The notes: generated by a model from the letters alone, not told the origin. Positions 21,514 to 30,361 are shown, numbered from the stretch's first letter. The stretch is 38,985 nucleotides of DNA from Candidatus Omnitrophota bacterium (GCA_013202525.1 JABMQS010000032.1:1-38985); one strand, 5' to 3'. A program made the numbers and translations.

Positions 21514-22494
21514 ATGGTAAAGAAAAGTCTCACAATTTGCTTGCTTCTTTTTTTATCTATCCGGCTCATTGTGCCCGGTTCTGTTGCAGCCGTTGAGGAA
21601 AACCTGAAGAGGGCAACCTTTCTTCCACAGTGGGTTCCGCAGGCGCAGTTTGCGGGCTATTATGTTGCCTATGAAAAGGGATTTTATAAGAGAAATGGCA
21701 TCGACCTTACAATATTGACAGGTGGCCCTGACTGCCCGCCGTTTGGTTGCCTGAAAAACGGCGAGGCTGATTTTGTGACCATGTGGCTTGCTGCGGGTAT
21801 TGAGAAACGGGCCGAAGGATGCAAGCTGGTTAATATAGCCCAGATAGTGCAGAGGTCCGCGTTGATGCTTGTTACTAAGGCCTCAAGCGGCATAAAGACC
21901 CCGCAGGATATGAACGGCAAAAAGGTGGGCCTATGGGAAGAGATCTTTCAGATCCAGCCTCGCGCATTTTTTAAAAAATACGATCTTAACGTAGAAGTAG
22001 TCCCGCAGTCATATTCTGTGAATCTATTCCTGCGCGACGGGGTGGATGTTGCATCCGCTATGTGGTATAACGAGTATCACACTATATTGAATTCCGGGCT
22101 GGACTCCGATGAGCTTACACCATTCTTCTTTTACAAGCATGGACTGAATTTTCCCGAAGACGGTATCTATGCACTTGAGGAGACCTTTACGAGAGACCCC
22201 CAGCTCTGCCGCGCATTTGTAAAGGCCTCTGCAGAGGGTTGGCGTTATGCGTTTGAACATAGAGAAGAGGCCCTGGATATTGTTATGAGATATATGGAGA
22301 AGGCGCATGTCCCGGCGACCAGGGTACACCAGAAATGGATGCTTGACAAGATAGCCGACCTGATCATGCCCACGGATGTTGATGTACCCATGGGGAAGCT
22401 TTCTCGCGAAGACTATAACCGGACAGCGAAGGTATTAAAAAAAGACGGGTTTATAGACGATATACCGGCTTTCGACACCTTCCATAAGAGATGA
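21514..22494 (+). CDS. NMT1/THI5-like periplasmic substrate-binding protein
   Basis: 326 residues. The signal peptide is ~1-25 (SLTICLLLFLSIRLIV..., ending near VAA). The mature part starts with the NMT1/SsuA-type pattern FLPQWVPQAQFAGYYVAYEKGFY. It continues with CLKNGEADFVTMW and DMNGKKVGLWEE. Such proteins bind thiamine precursors, sulfonates, riboflavin or other small ligands. No ABC permease or ATPase gene is near. It is wedged between an Fe-S membrane protein (3 nt) and a SpoIIE phosphatase with a Cache sensor (1 nt), so it may act as a ligand-sensing partner instead of a transporter subunit. That role is inferred. Confidence 0.85.
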   Translation: MVKKSLTICLLLFLSIRLIVPGSVAAVEENLKRATFLPQWVPQAQFAGYYVAYEKGFYKRNGIDLTILTGGPDCPPFGCLKNGEADFVTMWLAAGIEKRAEGCKLVNIAQIVQRSALMLVTKASSGIKTPQDMNGKKVGLWEEIFQIQPRAFFKKYDLNVEVVPQSYSVNLFLRDGVDVASAMWYNEYHTILNSGLDSDELTPFFFYKHGLNFPEDGIYALEETFTRDPQLCRAFVKASAEGWRYAFEHREEALDIVMRYMEKAHVPATRVHQKWMLDKIADLIMPTDVDVPMGKLSREDYNRTAKVLKKDGFIDDIPAFDTFHKR

Positions 22495-22495
22495 T

Positions 22496-24430
22496 ATGTT
22501 TAGTTTAAAAAACAGAGGGATAACGTTTAAGCTTATACTGCTGATACTTACCAGCACCATATTTATATTTGTGGTTGTATTTGGCTACAATTATGTAATC
22601 TCCTTAAGGATACTTACCAAAAACATAGAGGAGAACGCCAAGAATCTGGCAGGCCTTAAGGTCCACAGCATCGATACGGTGCTTAATGCCACCGAAAAGG
22701 TCCCGGAAAACCTGGCGTATTTTCTGGAGGAGTCCCCCTATGGCAAAGAGGAGATAATAAATCTGCTTCGCGCAGTCATAGAAAATAATCCTGAGATTTA
22801 CGGGGCTACGATCGCCTTTAAGCCATACGGTTTTGATGACAAGTCTCTGTACTTTGCGCCGTATTTTTATAAGAGCGATGGCGAGGTAAAATTTACCTAT
22901 CTCGGCAGTGATACATACAGGTACTTCTACTGGGACTGGTACCAGATGCCAAGGGTTTTGAATCAACCCGCATGGAGTGAGCCTTATTATGATGAAGGCG
23001 GCGGCAATATTATCATGTCTACGTATTCAGTGCCTTTCTACAAGACTATCGATGGCAAGAGAGAATTTATGGGTGTGGTTACTGCGGATATCTCTTTATC
23101 ATGGCTCCAGGATATCGTCTCTGCCATCAAGGTATATAAGACAGGCTATGGTTTCCTGATATCCAAGAACGGTACTATTGTGACCCATCCCAAGGAACAG
23201 CTTATAATGAACGATACTATATTCAGCGTTGCCGAGGCGCTGGGGGATACAAACCTGCGTGAGATCGGGAAGCAGATGATCAAGGGGAAATCGGGATATG
23301 CGCCTACAGATAGTGCGTTGACAGGAAAAAAATGCATGATGGTCTATGAGCCTGTTCCTTCAAGCGGCTGGTCGCTCGGTGTTCTTTTTCCTGAAGATGA
23401 GTTTATGGCGGATATTGTGAACTTAAGCCGCACCGTACTGGCTCTCGGCCTGATCGGCTGTCTGTTGCTTCTGCTCGCTATAGTATATATCGCAAACTCC
23501 ATAACACGTCCTTTAAGAAAACTTGCCGCGGCAACGGAACGTATAGGAGGAGGAGATCTCAATATAGAGCTTGCCCCTGTGCATTCCAGGGATGAGGTCG
23601 GTAAGCTTACGGATTCTTTTAACTACATGAAGCGCTCGCTCAAGGATTATATAAGGCAATTGACAGAGACCACAAAGGCCAAGGAGAGGATAGAGAGTGA
23701 GCTCAAGATCGCCCATGATATCCAGATGGGCATTCTCCCCAAGAAGTTTCCCGCATTCCCTGACAGGCCCGAGTTTGATATATATGCGACGCTTAAGCCT
23801 GCAAGGGAGGTGGGCGGCGACTTCTATGATTTCTTCCTGACAGAAGATAAGTATTTATACTTTGCCATAGGTGATGTATCAGGCAAGGGCGTGCCGGCAG
23901 CTCTTTTTATGGCAGTGACAGATACGCTGATAAAGATGAGAGCCAAGACCTCTATCAAGCCGGGTGAGATCCTGACCGATGTGAACAAGGAGCTCTGCAA
24001 TGAGAATGAATCCTGCATGTTCGTAACCATCTTTTGCGGTGTTTTGAATATAGAGACAGGGGAGCTTGTTTATTCAAACGGAGGCCATACACTGCCCCTG
24101 GTCGTGCGCAAGGATAAGGATGTGGATTTTTTAGAGGGGACAGACAGCAGCCTTCTGGGAGTTATGGAAGATGCTGATTTTAAGACAAAAAAGCTGATCC
24201 TGCGGCCAGGTGATTATATATTGTGTTATACTGATGGCGTAACGGAGGCCATAAATAAGAATAAGGAGTTCTTTTCAGATGAGAGGCTAAAGAAGGATGC
24301 CGAGGCCTTAGGCGATAAGTCTATACAGGATGCAGCCGAGTTTATAAGCGATAAGGTGGATACTTTTTCAAAAGATGTGCCTCAGACAGATGATATAACT
24401 TTGTTGGCAGTAAAATATATCGGTTCATAG
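22496..24430 (+). CDS. Cache-HAMP-SpoIIE (RsbU-type) membrane phosphatase
   Basis: 644 residues. TM ~12-33; extracytoplasmic double-Cache-like region ~40-295 (TYSVPFYKTIDGKREFMGVVT, in two family blocks, and YKTGYGFLISKNGTIVTHP); TM ~305-325; HAMP ~326-380; SpoIIE/PP2C phosphatase ~400-640. Metal-binding motifs are AREVGGDFYDFF, IGDVSGKGVPAALFMA and CYTDGVTEA. It should dephosphorylate a STAS anti-anti-sigma protein in a partner-switching pathway. A STAS gene lies 5.5 kb away at 29920-30306. It is coupled to the binding-protein gene by a 1-nt gap. Confidence 0.92.
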   Translation: MFSLKNRGITFKLILLILTSTIFIFVVVFGYNYVISLRILTKNIEENAKNLAGLKVHSIDTVLNATEKVPENLAYFLEESPYGKEEIINLLRAVIENNPEIYGATIAFKPYGFDDKSLYFAPYFYKSDGEVKFTYLGSDTYRYFYWDWYQMPRVLNQPAWSEPYYDEGGGNIIMSTYSVPFYKTIDGKREFMGVVTADISLSWLQDIVSAIKVYKTGYGFLISKNGTIVTHPKEQLIMNDTIFSVAEALGDTNLREIGKQMIKGKSGYAPTDSALTGKKCMMVYEPVPSSGWSLGVLFPEDEFMADIVNLSRTVLALGLIGCLLLLLAIVYIANSITRPLRKLAAATERIGGGDLNIELAPVHSRDEVGKLTDSFNYMKRSLKDYIRQLTETTKAKERIESELKIAHDIQMGILPKKFPAFPDRPEFDIYATLKPAREVGGDFYDFFLTEDKYLYFAIGDVSGKGVPAALFMAVTDTLIKMRAKTSIKPGEILTDVNKELCNENESCMFVTIFCGVLNIETGELVYSNGGHTLPLVVRKDKDVDFLEGTDSSLLGVMEDADFKTKKLILRPGDYILCYTDGVTEAINKNKEFFSDERLKKDAEALGDKSIQDAAEFISDKVDTFSKDVPQTDDITLLAVKYIGS

Positions 24431-24454
24431 CATGTTTAGAAATGGAGGTTGAAT

Positions 24455-24862
24455 ATGGTTAAAAAAAGTGACATAGAGAGAAGGAAATACGTAAGGCTTG
24501 ACCTTAAGACAAAGGTAAAATTTCAGGTCCTTAAAGGGCATCGTGGCAGCAAGCCTCTTTTGACCAAGACCCCCGGCATAAGCAGGAATACCAGTGTAGA
24601 GGGCATCTGCTTTGCGTCGGTGAAAAAGCTTGTACCAAAAACTAAGCTTAATCTGGAGGTATTTCTTCCACATAATCCAAAGCCCCTGCACCTGAAGGGC
24701 GAGGTAAAGTGGTCGCAGGCTATAGTGCGCCAACGAAAGGGTAAGCAGACATTTGATACAGGGGTCAAGCTTTTTAGCATCGATAAGAGAGATGAGAATA
24801 TGTTTATAGTGTTTGTCTGCGCAAAGATGTCGGAACGGTTAAGCCGTTTTCTTTATTATTGA
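24455..24862 (+). CDS. PilZ-domain protein
   Basis: 135 residues from ATG 24455, with GGAGG 7 nt upstream. The PilZ c-di-GMP signatures are RRKYVRL (RxxxR) and NTSVEGICF ([DN]xSxxG). It should bind cyclic di-GMP and is otherwise a single domain. It follows the SpoIIE gene closely, linking the two signalling modes in one operon. No GGDEF or EAL gene is in the window. Confidence 0.85.
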   Translation: MVKKSDIERRKYVRLDLKTKVKFQVLKGHRGSKPLLTKTPGISRNTSVEGICFASVKKLVPKTKLNLEVFLPHNPKPLHLKGEVKWSQAIVRQRKGKQTFDTGVKLFSIDKRDENMFIVFVCAKMSERLSRFLYY

Positions 24863-24880
24863 CGTAAGGAGGAAAAACAA

Positions 24881-25612
24881 TTGGGTAAAGGTGCCGCGTA
24901 TATATATGGCAAGAATTCGCTCCTTGAGCGCCTGAAGGCAAATCCGGAGAGCATAAGAAAGATATTTCTGCAGGAGAATTTTAAGGATCCTTCCGTGTTG
25001 GATGCGATAAGGAAAAGCGGCGTGGCTGTAAAGCATGTCTCTGAAAGAGAGCTTGGCAGGATAAAGCGTGCTGAGCGCCTTCAGGGGATTGCCGCGGAAG
25101 TGGATAGATTTGAGTATGCGCCGTTTGAGGAACTGCTGGATGTTTCAGCGGGCAGCAGTAAGTCGCTTATATTTCTCGATAATATAAACGACCCCCATAA
25201 TCTGGGTTCTATGTTAAGGGTTGCGGCATGCTTCGGCGGTTTTGCCATTGTCCTGCCAAGGCATAGTTCCTGCGACGTCAACGATACCGTTATGCACGTC
25301 GCATCCGGCGGGGAAAATTTTGTTTCCGTCGCTGTGGTAGGCAATATATCGAATGCCCTGAGAAAGGCCAAGGACTGTGGCTATTGGATAGTAGGCACGG
25401 TAGTAGAAGGCGGGCAGGATCTTGACAGCGTTACCCTGCCTTTTCCTCTTTGCCTTGTCCTGGGATCCGAGGGCAAAGGCATCAGGCATGGGATAGATAA
25501 GCAGCTCGATTGTAAGGTGACCCTTCCGATGAGAGGCGCGGAGCTCTCTTTTAATGTTGCTATGGCCTGCGCTATCTTTTGCCATGAGATATCCAGGCAG
25601 AGGAAGGGATGA
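24881..25612 (+). CDS. TrmH/SpoU-family RNA 2'-O-methyltransferase (RlmB-like)
   Basis: 243 residues. An N-terminal substrate-binding domain (YIYGKNSLLERLKANP, LQGIAAEV) precedes the SPOUT knot with motif 1 LDNINDPHNLGSMLRVAA, motif 2 LVLGSEGKGI and motif 3 LPMRGAELSFNVAMA. It probably methylates a ribose in 23S rRNA (Gm2251-type, as in RlmB) or a tRNA. The start is TTG 24881, supported by AGGAGG 7 nt upstream; no ATG exists near. It overlaps the next gene by 4 nt. Confidence 0.9.
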   Translation: MGKGAAYIYGKNSLLERLKANPESIRKIFLQENFKDPSVLDAIRKSGVAVKHVSERELGRIKRAERLQGIAAEVDRFEYAPFEELLDVSAGSSKSLIFLDNINDPHNLGSMLRVAACFGGFAIVLPRHSSCDVNDTVMHVASGGENFVSVAVVGNISNALRKAKDCGYWIVGTVVEGGQDLDSVTLPFPLCLVLGSEGKGIRHGIDKQLDCKVTLPMRGAELSFNVAMACAIFCHEISRQRKG

Positions 25613-26199
25613 TGAAAAAGATGAGCAAAGACACTAAATTGTTGCAATTTGTCTCTGAGGCAGGTATACTGAAGCGCATCAGTCGTTCCGGCTGGTGGGT
25701 CCTTGGCATAAAGGATGCGGAGACGGTCGCTGAACATAGCTTCAGGTGTGCTGTTATAGGTTATATAATAGCGCGCATGGAAGGCGTCCCGCCTTATGAG
25801 GTGTTGTTGATGTGCCTCTTCAATGATATACATGAGGCACGCATAAACGATCTTCACAAGATGGCACAGCGTTATATCAGGTATGAGAAGGCGGAGGATG
25901 AGGCCTTTAAGGAACAGATATCTTCCCTTCCTGGTGTTGTGAAGACGGAGCTCTCCGCTACGCGCAGTGAGTATAAAAAGCAGAGGACAAGGTCTAGCAT
26001 TATAGCAAGGGATGCCGATATTCTCGAATGCCTGATACAGGCAAAGGAGTATCATGAGTACGGTTTTAAAGAGGCGTCTAAATTTACTAAGAAGGCGCCC
26101 GGTTTCCTAAAAACAAAGACCGCCAAGAGGCTCTGGTCTCGTGCAAAGACCACCAGCCTCAATGAGTGGTGGGAAGAATTGAGCGAGTTTAAACGCTGA
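25609..26199 (+). CDS. HD-domain phosphohydrolase with an altered HD motif
   Basis: 196 residues; ATG 25609 (or 25612) overlaps the methyltransferase stop. The family pattern of YfbR-like/HD_3 nucleotide phosphohydrolases is present: ETVAEHSFRCAVIGYIIAR, then LFNDIHEARINDLHK, and IARDADILECLIQAKEY. In relatives the second motif reads HD; here it is ND, so one metal ligand appears replaced by Asn. The later Asp residues (ARDAD) are kept. It probably acts on deoxynucleotide monophosphates if active. Confidence 0.83.
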   Translation: MMKKMSKDTKLLQFVSEAGILKRISRSGWWVLGIKDAETVAEHSFRCAVIGYIIARMEGVPPYEVLLMCLFNDIHEARINDLHKMAQRYIRYEKAEDEAFKEQISSLPGVVKTELSATRSEYKKQRTRSSIIARDADILECLIQAKEYHEYGFKEASKFTKKAPGFLKTKTAKRLWSRAKTTSLNEWWEELSEFKR

Positions 26200-26225
26200 T
26201 ACAATAAAGAGAGGAGGAGATAGTT

Positions 26226-26459
26226 ATGCCGTATGATCGCAGCATGGATGAGTCATTATTTGCAAAGTCCATTGATACTGAAAATGGCCGCTTGACCGTA
26301 AGCATATATTCTTACAACAAAGGGCCAAAGAAACTTCAGATCACCAGAGAGAATAAGGATATGAATGGCGAATTACGCTTTGCCAAGATGGGTAGACTGG
26401 CAAAGGATGAGATAGAGTCGCTGCTTCCTTTAATCCAAGAAGCCGTAACCAATATGTAA
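26226..26459 (+). CDS. Small protein resembling PC4/PurA-type single-strand DNA binders
   Basis: 77 residues; GAGGAGGAG precedes ATG 26226. A beta-rich core (GRLTVSIYSYNKGPKKLQIT), a loop (NKDMNGELRFAKMGRL) and a C-terminal helix (DEIESLLPLIQEAV) recall the PC4/YdbC or PUR-repeat fold that binds single-stranded nucleic acids. This likeness is by eye and weak. It is the last gene of its operon, before a strong bidirectional terminator. Confidence 0.7.
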   Translation: MPYDRSMDESLFAKSIDTENGRLTVSIYSYNKGPKKLQITRENKDMNGELRFAKMGRLAKDEIESLLPLIQEAVTNM

Positions 26460-26476
26460 CCACAGCAGCTTAGTAT

Positions 26477-26513
26477 AAAAAAAGGGTAACCTTTAAAAGG
26501 TTACCCTTTTTTT
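26477..26513. terminator. Bidirectional intrinsic terminator
   Basis: GGGTAACCTTT (26484-26494) and AAAGGTTACCC (26496-26506) are perfect inverted arms, with A7 before and T7 after. It ends both the plus-strand operon and the minus-strand helicase gene whose stop is at 26512. Confidence 0.92.
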
Positions 26514-28440
26514 ATTGAACCCGTAGTTGTCTTTCGGCATCGATTATGCCGTGGTTTATAAGAGAGAGAGCCTTCTTAAGTCTGATTTTTAGTTTTGCTG
26601 AGACAGGGGCATCCAGGATTTCACGCAGCAGCTGGGTGCTCATCCTGAAGTAGCGTATTACCTCGCCCTCATCAGTATCGGTGTAGTTTAAAATATTTTC
26701 AAAACTCACACCCCGCATCCAGGCCTCAAGGCAAGGTGTAAGATCAAAGAAGCATTGTTTGCTGAGGGGCCTGATCCTGAACCTTTTTTCCATCCTTTGT
26801 ATGTCCGCTATTACAGAATCGGTAGTCCTGGCCAGGGTTTTTGTCTTTTTGTCCAGCCTGGGGCTTGTAATCCCTTTCTTTGGTTCAAAGACAAACCCGA
26901 GGCACAAGATGCCAAGCTCTGTTTCAGAGAGATGCTCAAGCATACCTTTTGAATAGAGCTCAGAGAGGCCGAGTTCATAGCCATATATCCTGCTTGCAAA
27001 GGCGCCTTTCTCTGTGATGCGGTTTTTCCTTATGCACCCCAGCTGCTTTAATATCGCGACCCTTGAGCGCAGGAGATCGAGGGCTCTTTTCTGGTGCTGC
27101 TTCTTCTCTTGGAAACAGTGGAAGGAGAGGGGGTATATATTATAGAGCTTTTCACCGTACTTTTCATAGAGGTTGAGCACTGTTGCATATGAAGCATTAA
27201 ATTTACTGCGCACCTCTTCGGGCCTGCCGTATATTATATTGTGCAGCTGCTGGTATGATATGCGATGGGGGTTTATGCGGCTTATGACAAAGCCCTCGGT
27301 GTCTATCCCACGCCTCCCCGATCTGCCCGCCATCTGGTAAAAGTCGCGCGTCTTTAGTATTTCAAAGCCGCGGCCGTAAAATTTCTTTAGTTCATCAAAT
27401 ATTACTGTGCGCGCCGGCATATTTATGCCCAGGGCAAATGTCTCGGTCGTAAAGATGACTTTTATCAGCCTGCTTGTGAAGAGCCTTTCGACGACCTCTT
27501 TCAGGGTAGGCAGCATGCCTGCATGATGATACGCTATGCCCCTTTCGATAAGGGGGGCGATCATTGCAGTGCTCTTTTCGCTCGCGAGTTCAAACCTGTT
27601 ACAGAGTTCGCCGTAGAGTTCTTTTATGCGGCGTTTCTCATCCGGGTTTAAGAGATCAAAGCCGTGCATCTCCTGAGCAAGGTACTCACAACGCCTTCTG
27701 CCGAATGAGAAATAGATGCAGGGAAGTTGATTGTTATCGTAAAGATATCTTACTAAGGATGTCGGCCGGTTTGGTTTTAGATGGTCGTATTTGTGATAGC
27801 TCCTGTCGTGGTAGGAGTGCGAGAGGTTGTTCTTATAGCCTATTCTTTTCAGATCGTTTAGGCTGTCGGCGATCTGGCCCTGGCACTGGTAGAAGAAATG
27901 CAGCGGCACGGGCCGCTCTTTCTCCTTTACTACCTTAAGCGGCATCTTGTGGATCGTGCTGAGCCATTTTGCAAACTCGTCTATGTTGGGTATGGTAGCG
28001 GAGAGCGCAAGCATCTTCATATGGCTCGGTAGGAATATCAGCGATTCCTCCCAAACGGTCCCGCGTTCGTAGTCGTCAAGATAGTGTATCTCGTCGAATA
28101 TGATCCAGGAGTAGTCTTTTAAGCTTTCCTTTTCCTCAAGCAGTTTGTTGCGGAATATCTCGGTTGTCATTATGAGTATCGGCGCGGATGGATTTATGCT
28201 TACGTCGCCGGTAAGTATGCCTATCTTTTTCTCATAGGAGCCCTGAAAATCGCGGAACTTCTGATTTGAAAGTGCCTTTATGGGGGCGGTGTAGACACAC
28301 CTGGTTCCTTTGGCGAGACAGTCTTCTATGACATACTCGGCTATTACGGTCTTCCCCGCGCCTGTAGGCGCAGAGACTATGACCGAATGCCCGTCCCTGA
28401 TATGCCCAATCGCCTTCTCCTGAAATCTATCGTATATCAT
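26512..28440 (-). CDS. Ski2-like DExH-box RNA helicase
   Basis: 642 residues from ATG 28440, with AGAGGG ~9 nt upstream. A TTG at 28470 would extend it through a palindrome and is less likely. Motif I is SAPTGAGKT, II FDEIHYLDD (DEIH), III LSATIPN, and VI QMAGRSGRRG, with FALGINMPARTV between. The C-terminal ~200 residues (winged helix and ratchet-like helices) are present, but the arch domain of Mtr4/Ski2 is not. Bacterial members are thought to work in RNA turnover or repair; the exact role is unknown. It is divergent from a SpoIIE phosphatase gene. Confidence 0.9.
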   Translation of the reverse strand: MIYDRFQEKAIGHIRDGHSVIVSAPTGAGKTVIAEYVIEDCLAKGTRCVYTAPIKALSNQKFRDFQGSYEKKIGILTGDVSINPSAPILIMTTEIFRNKLLEEKESLKDYSWIIFDEIHYLDDYERGTVWEESLIFLPSHMKMLALSATIPNIDEFAKWLSTIHKMPLKVVKEKERPVPLHFFYQCQGQIADSLNDLKRIGYKNNLSHSYHDRSYHKYDHLKPNRPTSLVRYLYDNNQLPCIYFSFGRRRCEYLAQEMHGFDLLNPDEKRRIKELYGELCNRFELASEKSTAMIAPLIERGIAYHHAGMLPTLKEVVERLFTSRLIKVIFTTETFALGINMPARTVIFDELKKFYGRGFEILKTRDFYQMAGRSGRRGIDTEGFVISRINPHRISYQQLHNIIYGRPEEVRSKFNASYATVLNLYEKYGEKLYNIYPLSFHCFQEKKQHQKRALDLLRSRVAILKQLGCIRKNRITEKGAFASRIYGYELGLSELYSKGMLEHLSETELGILCLGFVFEPKKGITSPRLDKKTKTLARTTDSVIADIQRMEKRFRIRPLSKQCFFDLTPCLEAWMRGVSFENILNYTDTDEGEVIRYFRMSTQLLREILDAPVSAKLKIRLKKALSLINHGIIDAERQLRVQ

Positions 28441-28454
28441 CTCTTTAATCCCTC

Positions 28455-28469
28455 TGGGGTCTGACCCCA
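28455..28469. repeat. Perfect palindrome TGGGGTCTGACCCCA between divergent genes
   Basis: Seven-base arms TGGGGTC/GACCCCA around a single T. It lies in the leader of the helicase gene on the minus strand. The GGGGTCWGACCCC type of palindrome is familiar, from memory, as a dispersed REP-like element in many genomes. It may also be an operator. It is single-copy in this window. Confidence 0.45.
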
Positions 28470-28486
28470 AGCCTATTCTACTATAA

Positions 28487-29917
28487 ATGGGAAGGAAGTC
28501 ACTATTTTTCTTGCTTTCCCCGCCCTATTATGTTATTTCTTATATCATGATGAGTAGATTCAATATGACAAATAGGATACCTGCGAAGTACCTGGAGGAG
28601 TTTCTGGATAAGCAGAGCTCACTCATAAAGTCGAGGGTGGCCCTTTTTTGCATCCTGACCATCGGGCTCTATTCGCTGGTGAGTATCCTGGGTCTTCTGA
28701 TGCAGCCTGAAACAATAAAGCCGCAGGAGCTGCCGCTCTGGGCATTTCTTGTTATCGGCGCTGTCATGATCCTTGTTTTAAACAAACGGGCAAAGAGGAT
28801 AGGCGCTGCCAAGCTCAATGCCTATCTTTTCTGCGCCTTTCTTTTATTTATCCTGACAAAGGTAAACGTCCTCTATTATGAATATGCCACTTATGCCTCC
28901 TCGATATACCTCTTTACGCTTTTTCTGGTGGCGTTTACAATACCATGGCTTCCGACAGAGGTAATAGCCGTTACGATTATGCACCTTTTAGCGTATACGT
29001 CCTATTACTTTTATATCCAGAGGTATATGCCGGAGGCGGCAGGAGCAAACTTCGGTATCCAGTCATATATCGATGGGGTCACTTTTTTGGCGCTGGCTTT
29101 TATACTCTGCATCGTTGTGCGACGGAAAGAGACGGCCCGTGATATAGAAAACTTCGTGCTCTATAAAGAGGTTGAAGAAAAGAACGCCCAGACAGAGAGG
29201 GAGCTTGAGCTCGCAACGCGGGTACACAGGACGCTCATACCAAAGTCTGTAAGTTCAGACCTGGTGGATATAGCCGTTATGTATCTGCCGGTCTATTGCA
29301 TAGGCGGGGATTACGCGAAGTTTCATTTTATTGGCAAGGACAAACTTATATTTATAATCTGCGATGTGACCGGCCATGGTGTCTCCGCCGCCCTCCTGGT
29401 CAACAGGTTCCACACGGAGTTTGAGCGCTCGGCCAGAGAAGGTAAGGAGCCGGGCGACCTGCTCGAGGAGCTCAATGATTTTATCGTGAAGGATTTTGAA
29501 GGGACGAATATGTTTCTTAGCGCCTTCTGCGGGCTTTTGGATTTCAAGAAGAAGGAACTCCTGTATTCAAATCACGGCCACCCGGCGCAGTACATATACC
29601 AGGTGAGGCGCTCGGATATCCAGTGCATGGATTCGCAGGCAGGGCTCTTGGGGATCTTCCCGGAAGAGAAGCAGAGCTACCAGAAGCGGGTAGATTTTGA
29701 AAAGGGTGACAAGATACTGCTCTTTACAGACGGTGTCACTGAGACGATGGATGATAAGCAGCAGCTCTACGGAAAGGAAAGGCTGGAGGCCTTTATAAGG
29801 AAGAACCACAAGATGCAGGTGGAATTATTTAGTCAGACATTACTGGATGAGTTGAATAGTTTTAAGGGCGGAGATTTTAACGATGATATATTTATGCTCA
29901 ATATAGCGATAAAGTAA
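28487..29917 (+). CDS. Multi-TM SpoIIE (PP2C-type) serine phosphatase
   Basis: Up to 476 residues from ATG 28487; ATG 28547 (456 aa) is a plausible shorter start, and neither has a ribosome binding site. About six TM helices lie between residues ~45 and 225. A coiled coil (YKEVEEKNAQTERELELATRVHR, given here as two heptad blocks around residue 235) leads to the phosphatase domain. That domain shows PVYCIGGDYAKF, ICDVTGHGVSAALL, SNHGHPAQYIY and LLFTDGVTETMDD. The N-terminus resembles 7TM-type sensors without a large extracytoplasmic domain. The next gene, convergent at 2 nt, is a STAS protein, its likely substrate. Confidence 0.88.
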   Translation: MGRKSLFFLLSPPYYVISYIMMSRFNMTNRIPAKYLEEFLDKQSSLIKSRVALFCILTIGLYSLVSILGLLMQPETIKPQELPLWAFLVIGAVMILVLNKRAKRIGAAKLNAYLFCAFLLFILTKVNVLYYEYATYASSIYLFTLFLVAFTIPWLPTEVIAVTIMHLLAYTSYYFYIQRYMPEAAGANFGIQSYIDGVTFLALAFILCIVVRRKETARDIENFVLYKEVEEKNAQTERELELATRVHRTLIPKSVSSDLVDIAVMYLPVYCIGGDYAKFHFIGKDKLIFIICDVTGHGVSAALLVNRFHTEFERSAREGKEPGDLLEELNDFIVKDFEGTNMFLSAFCGLLDFKKKELLYSNHGHPAQYIYQVRRSDIQCMDSQAGLLGIFPEEKQSYQKRVDFEKGDKILLFTDGVTETMDDKQQLYGKERLEAFIRKNHKMQVELFSQTLLDELNSFKGGDFNDDIFMLNIAIK

Positions 29918-29919
29918 CC

Positions 29920-30306
29920 CTATGCCTCGTCCCCTTCCAGCTCTTTTTTCTGTATGGCATCAAAGTATTTATCAGCTTCTTCTACGCTCGCAAAGATATC
30001 ATGCGACGGCAAGGCCTTGACTACATCAAAGACTTTTCTTACCTGCGGCTGGAGGTTTGTTAACGCGAAGGTGCCGTTATTCGCATCGATGGTTTTTTTG
30101 GTTTTAAATACCACACTGAGCCCGGCACTGCTTATATAGTCAACGCCGCTCATATTCAGGATGATGCCTTTTGGGCCTTGCGCGAGGATAGGCTCCAGTT
30201 CTTTTTCCAGTTCGGTGTATGTATCAGAATCTATGCGGCCTTGCGGCTTGATGAGAAATACGCCCTCTTGTTTTTTCTCCACAATAACATTTAACTGGTC
30301 AGACAT
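29920..30306 (-). CDS. STAS-domain anti-sigma factor antagonist
   Basis: 128 residues on the minus strand, strong AAGGAGGTT before the ATG. The STAS pattern is VFLIKPQGRIDSDTYTELEKE (family blocks), ILNMSGVDYISSAGLSVVFK with the phosphorylatable Ser in YISSAGL, and LTNLQPQVRKVFDV. It should bind an RsbW-like kinase when unphosphorylated and so free a sigma factor. It lies tail-to-tail with a SpoIIE phosphatase that could dephosphorylate it. No RsbW-like kinase gene is in the window. The acidic tail (KKELEGDEA) is unremarkable. Confidence 0.92.
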   Translation of the reverse strand: MSDQLNVIVEKKQEGVFLIKPQGRIDSDTYTELEKELEPILAQGPKGIILNMSGVDYISSAGLSVVFKTKKTIDANNGTFALTNLQPQVRKVFDVVKALPSHDIFASVEEADKYFDAIQKKELEGDEA

Positions 30307-30333
30307 TGTAACCTCCTTTTTATTACGCAGCTC

Positions 30334-30361
30334 ATTCTATCACTTTTCGCCGGCAGTTCAA
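30334..30361 (-). promoter_or_regulatory. Promoter of the STAS gene
   Basis: On the minus strand: TTGAAC (30361-30356), 16-bp spacer, TAGAAT (30339-30334). Confidence 0.6.

Noticed and set aside
21724-21760. THI5-type CCCFC catalytic motif in the NMT1-like protein
   Set aside because: The region has only CPPFGC, so HMP-synthase chemistry is not supported.
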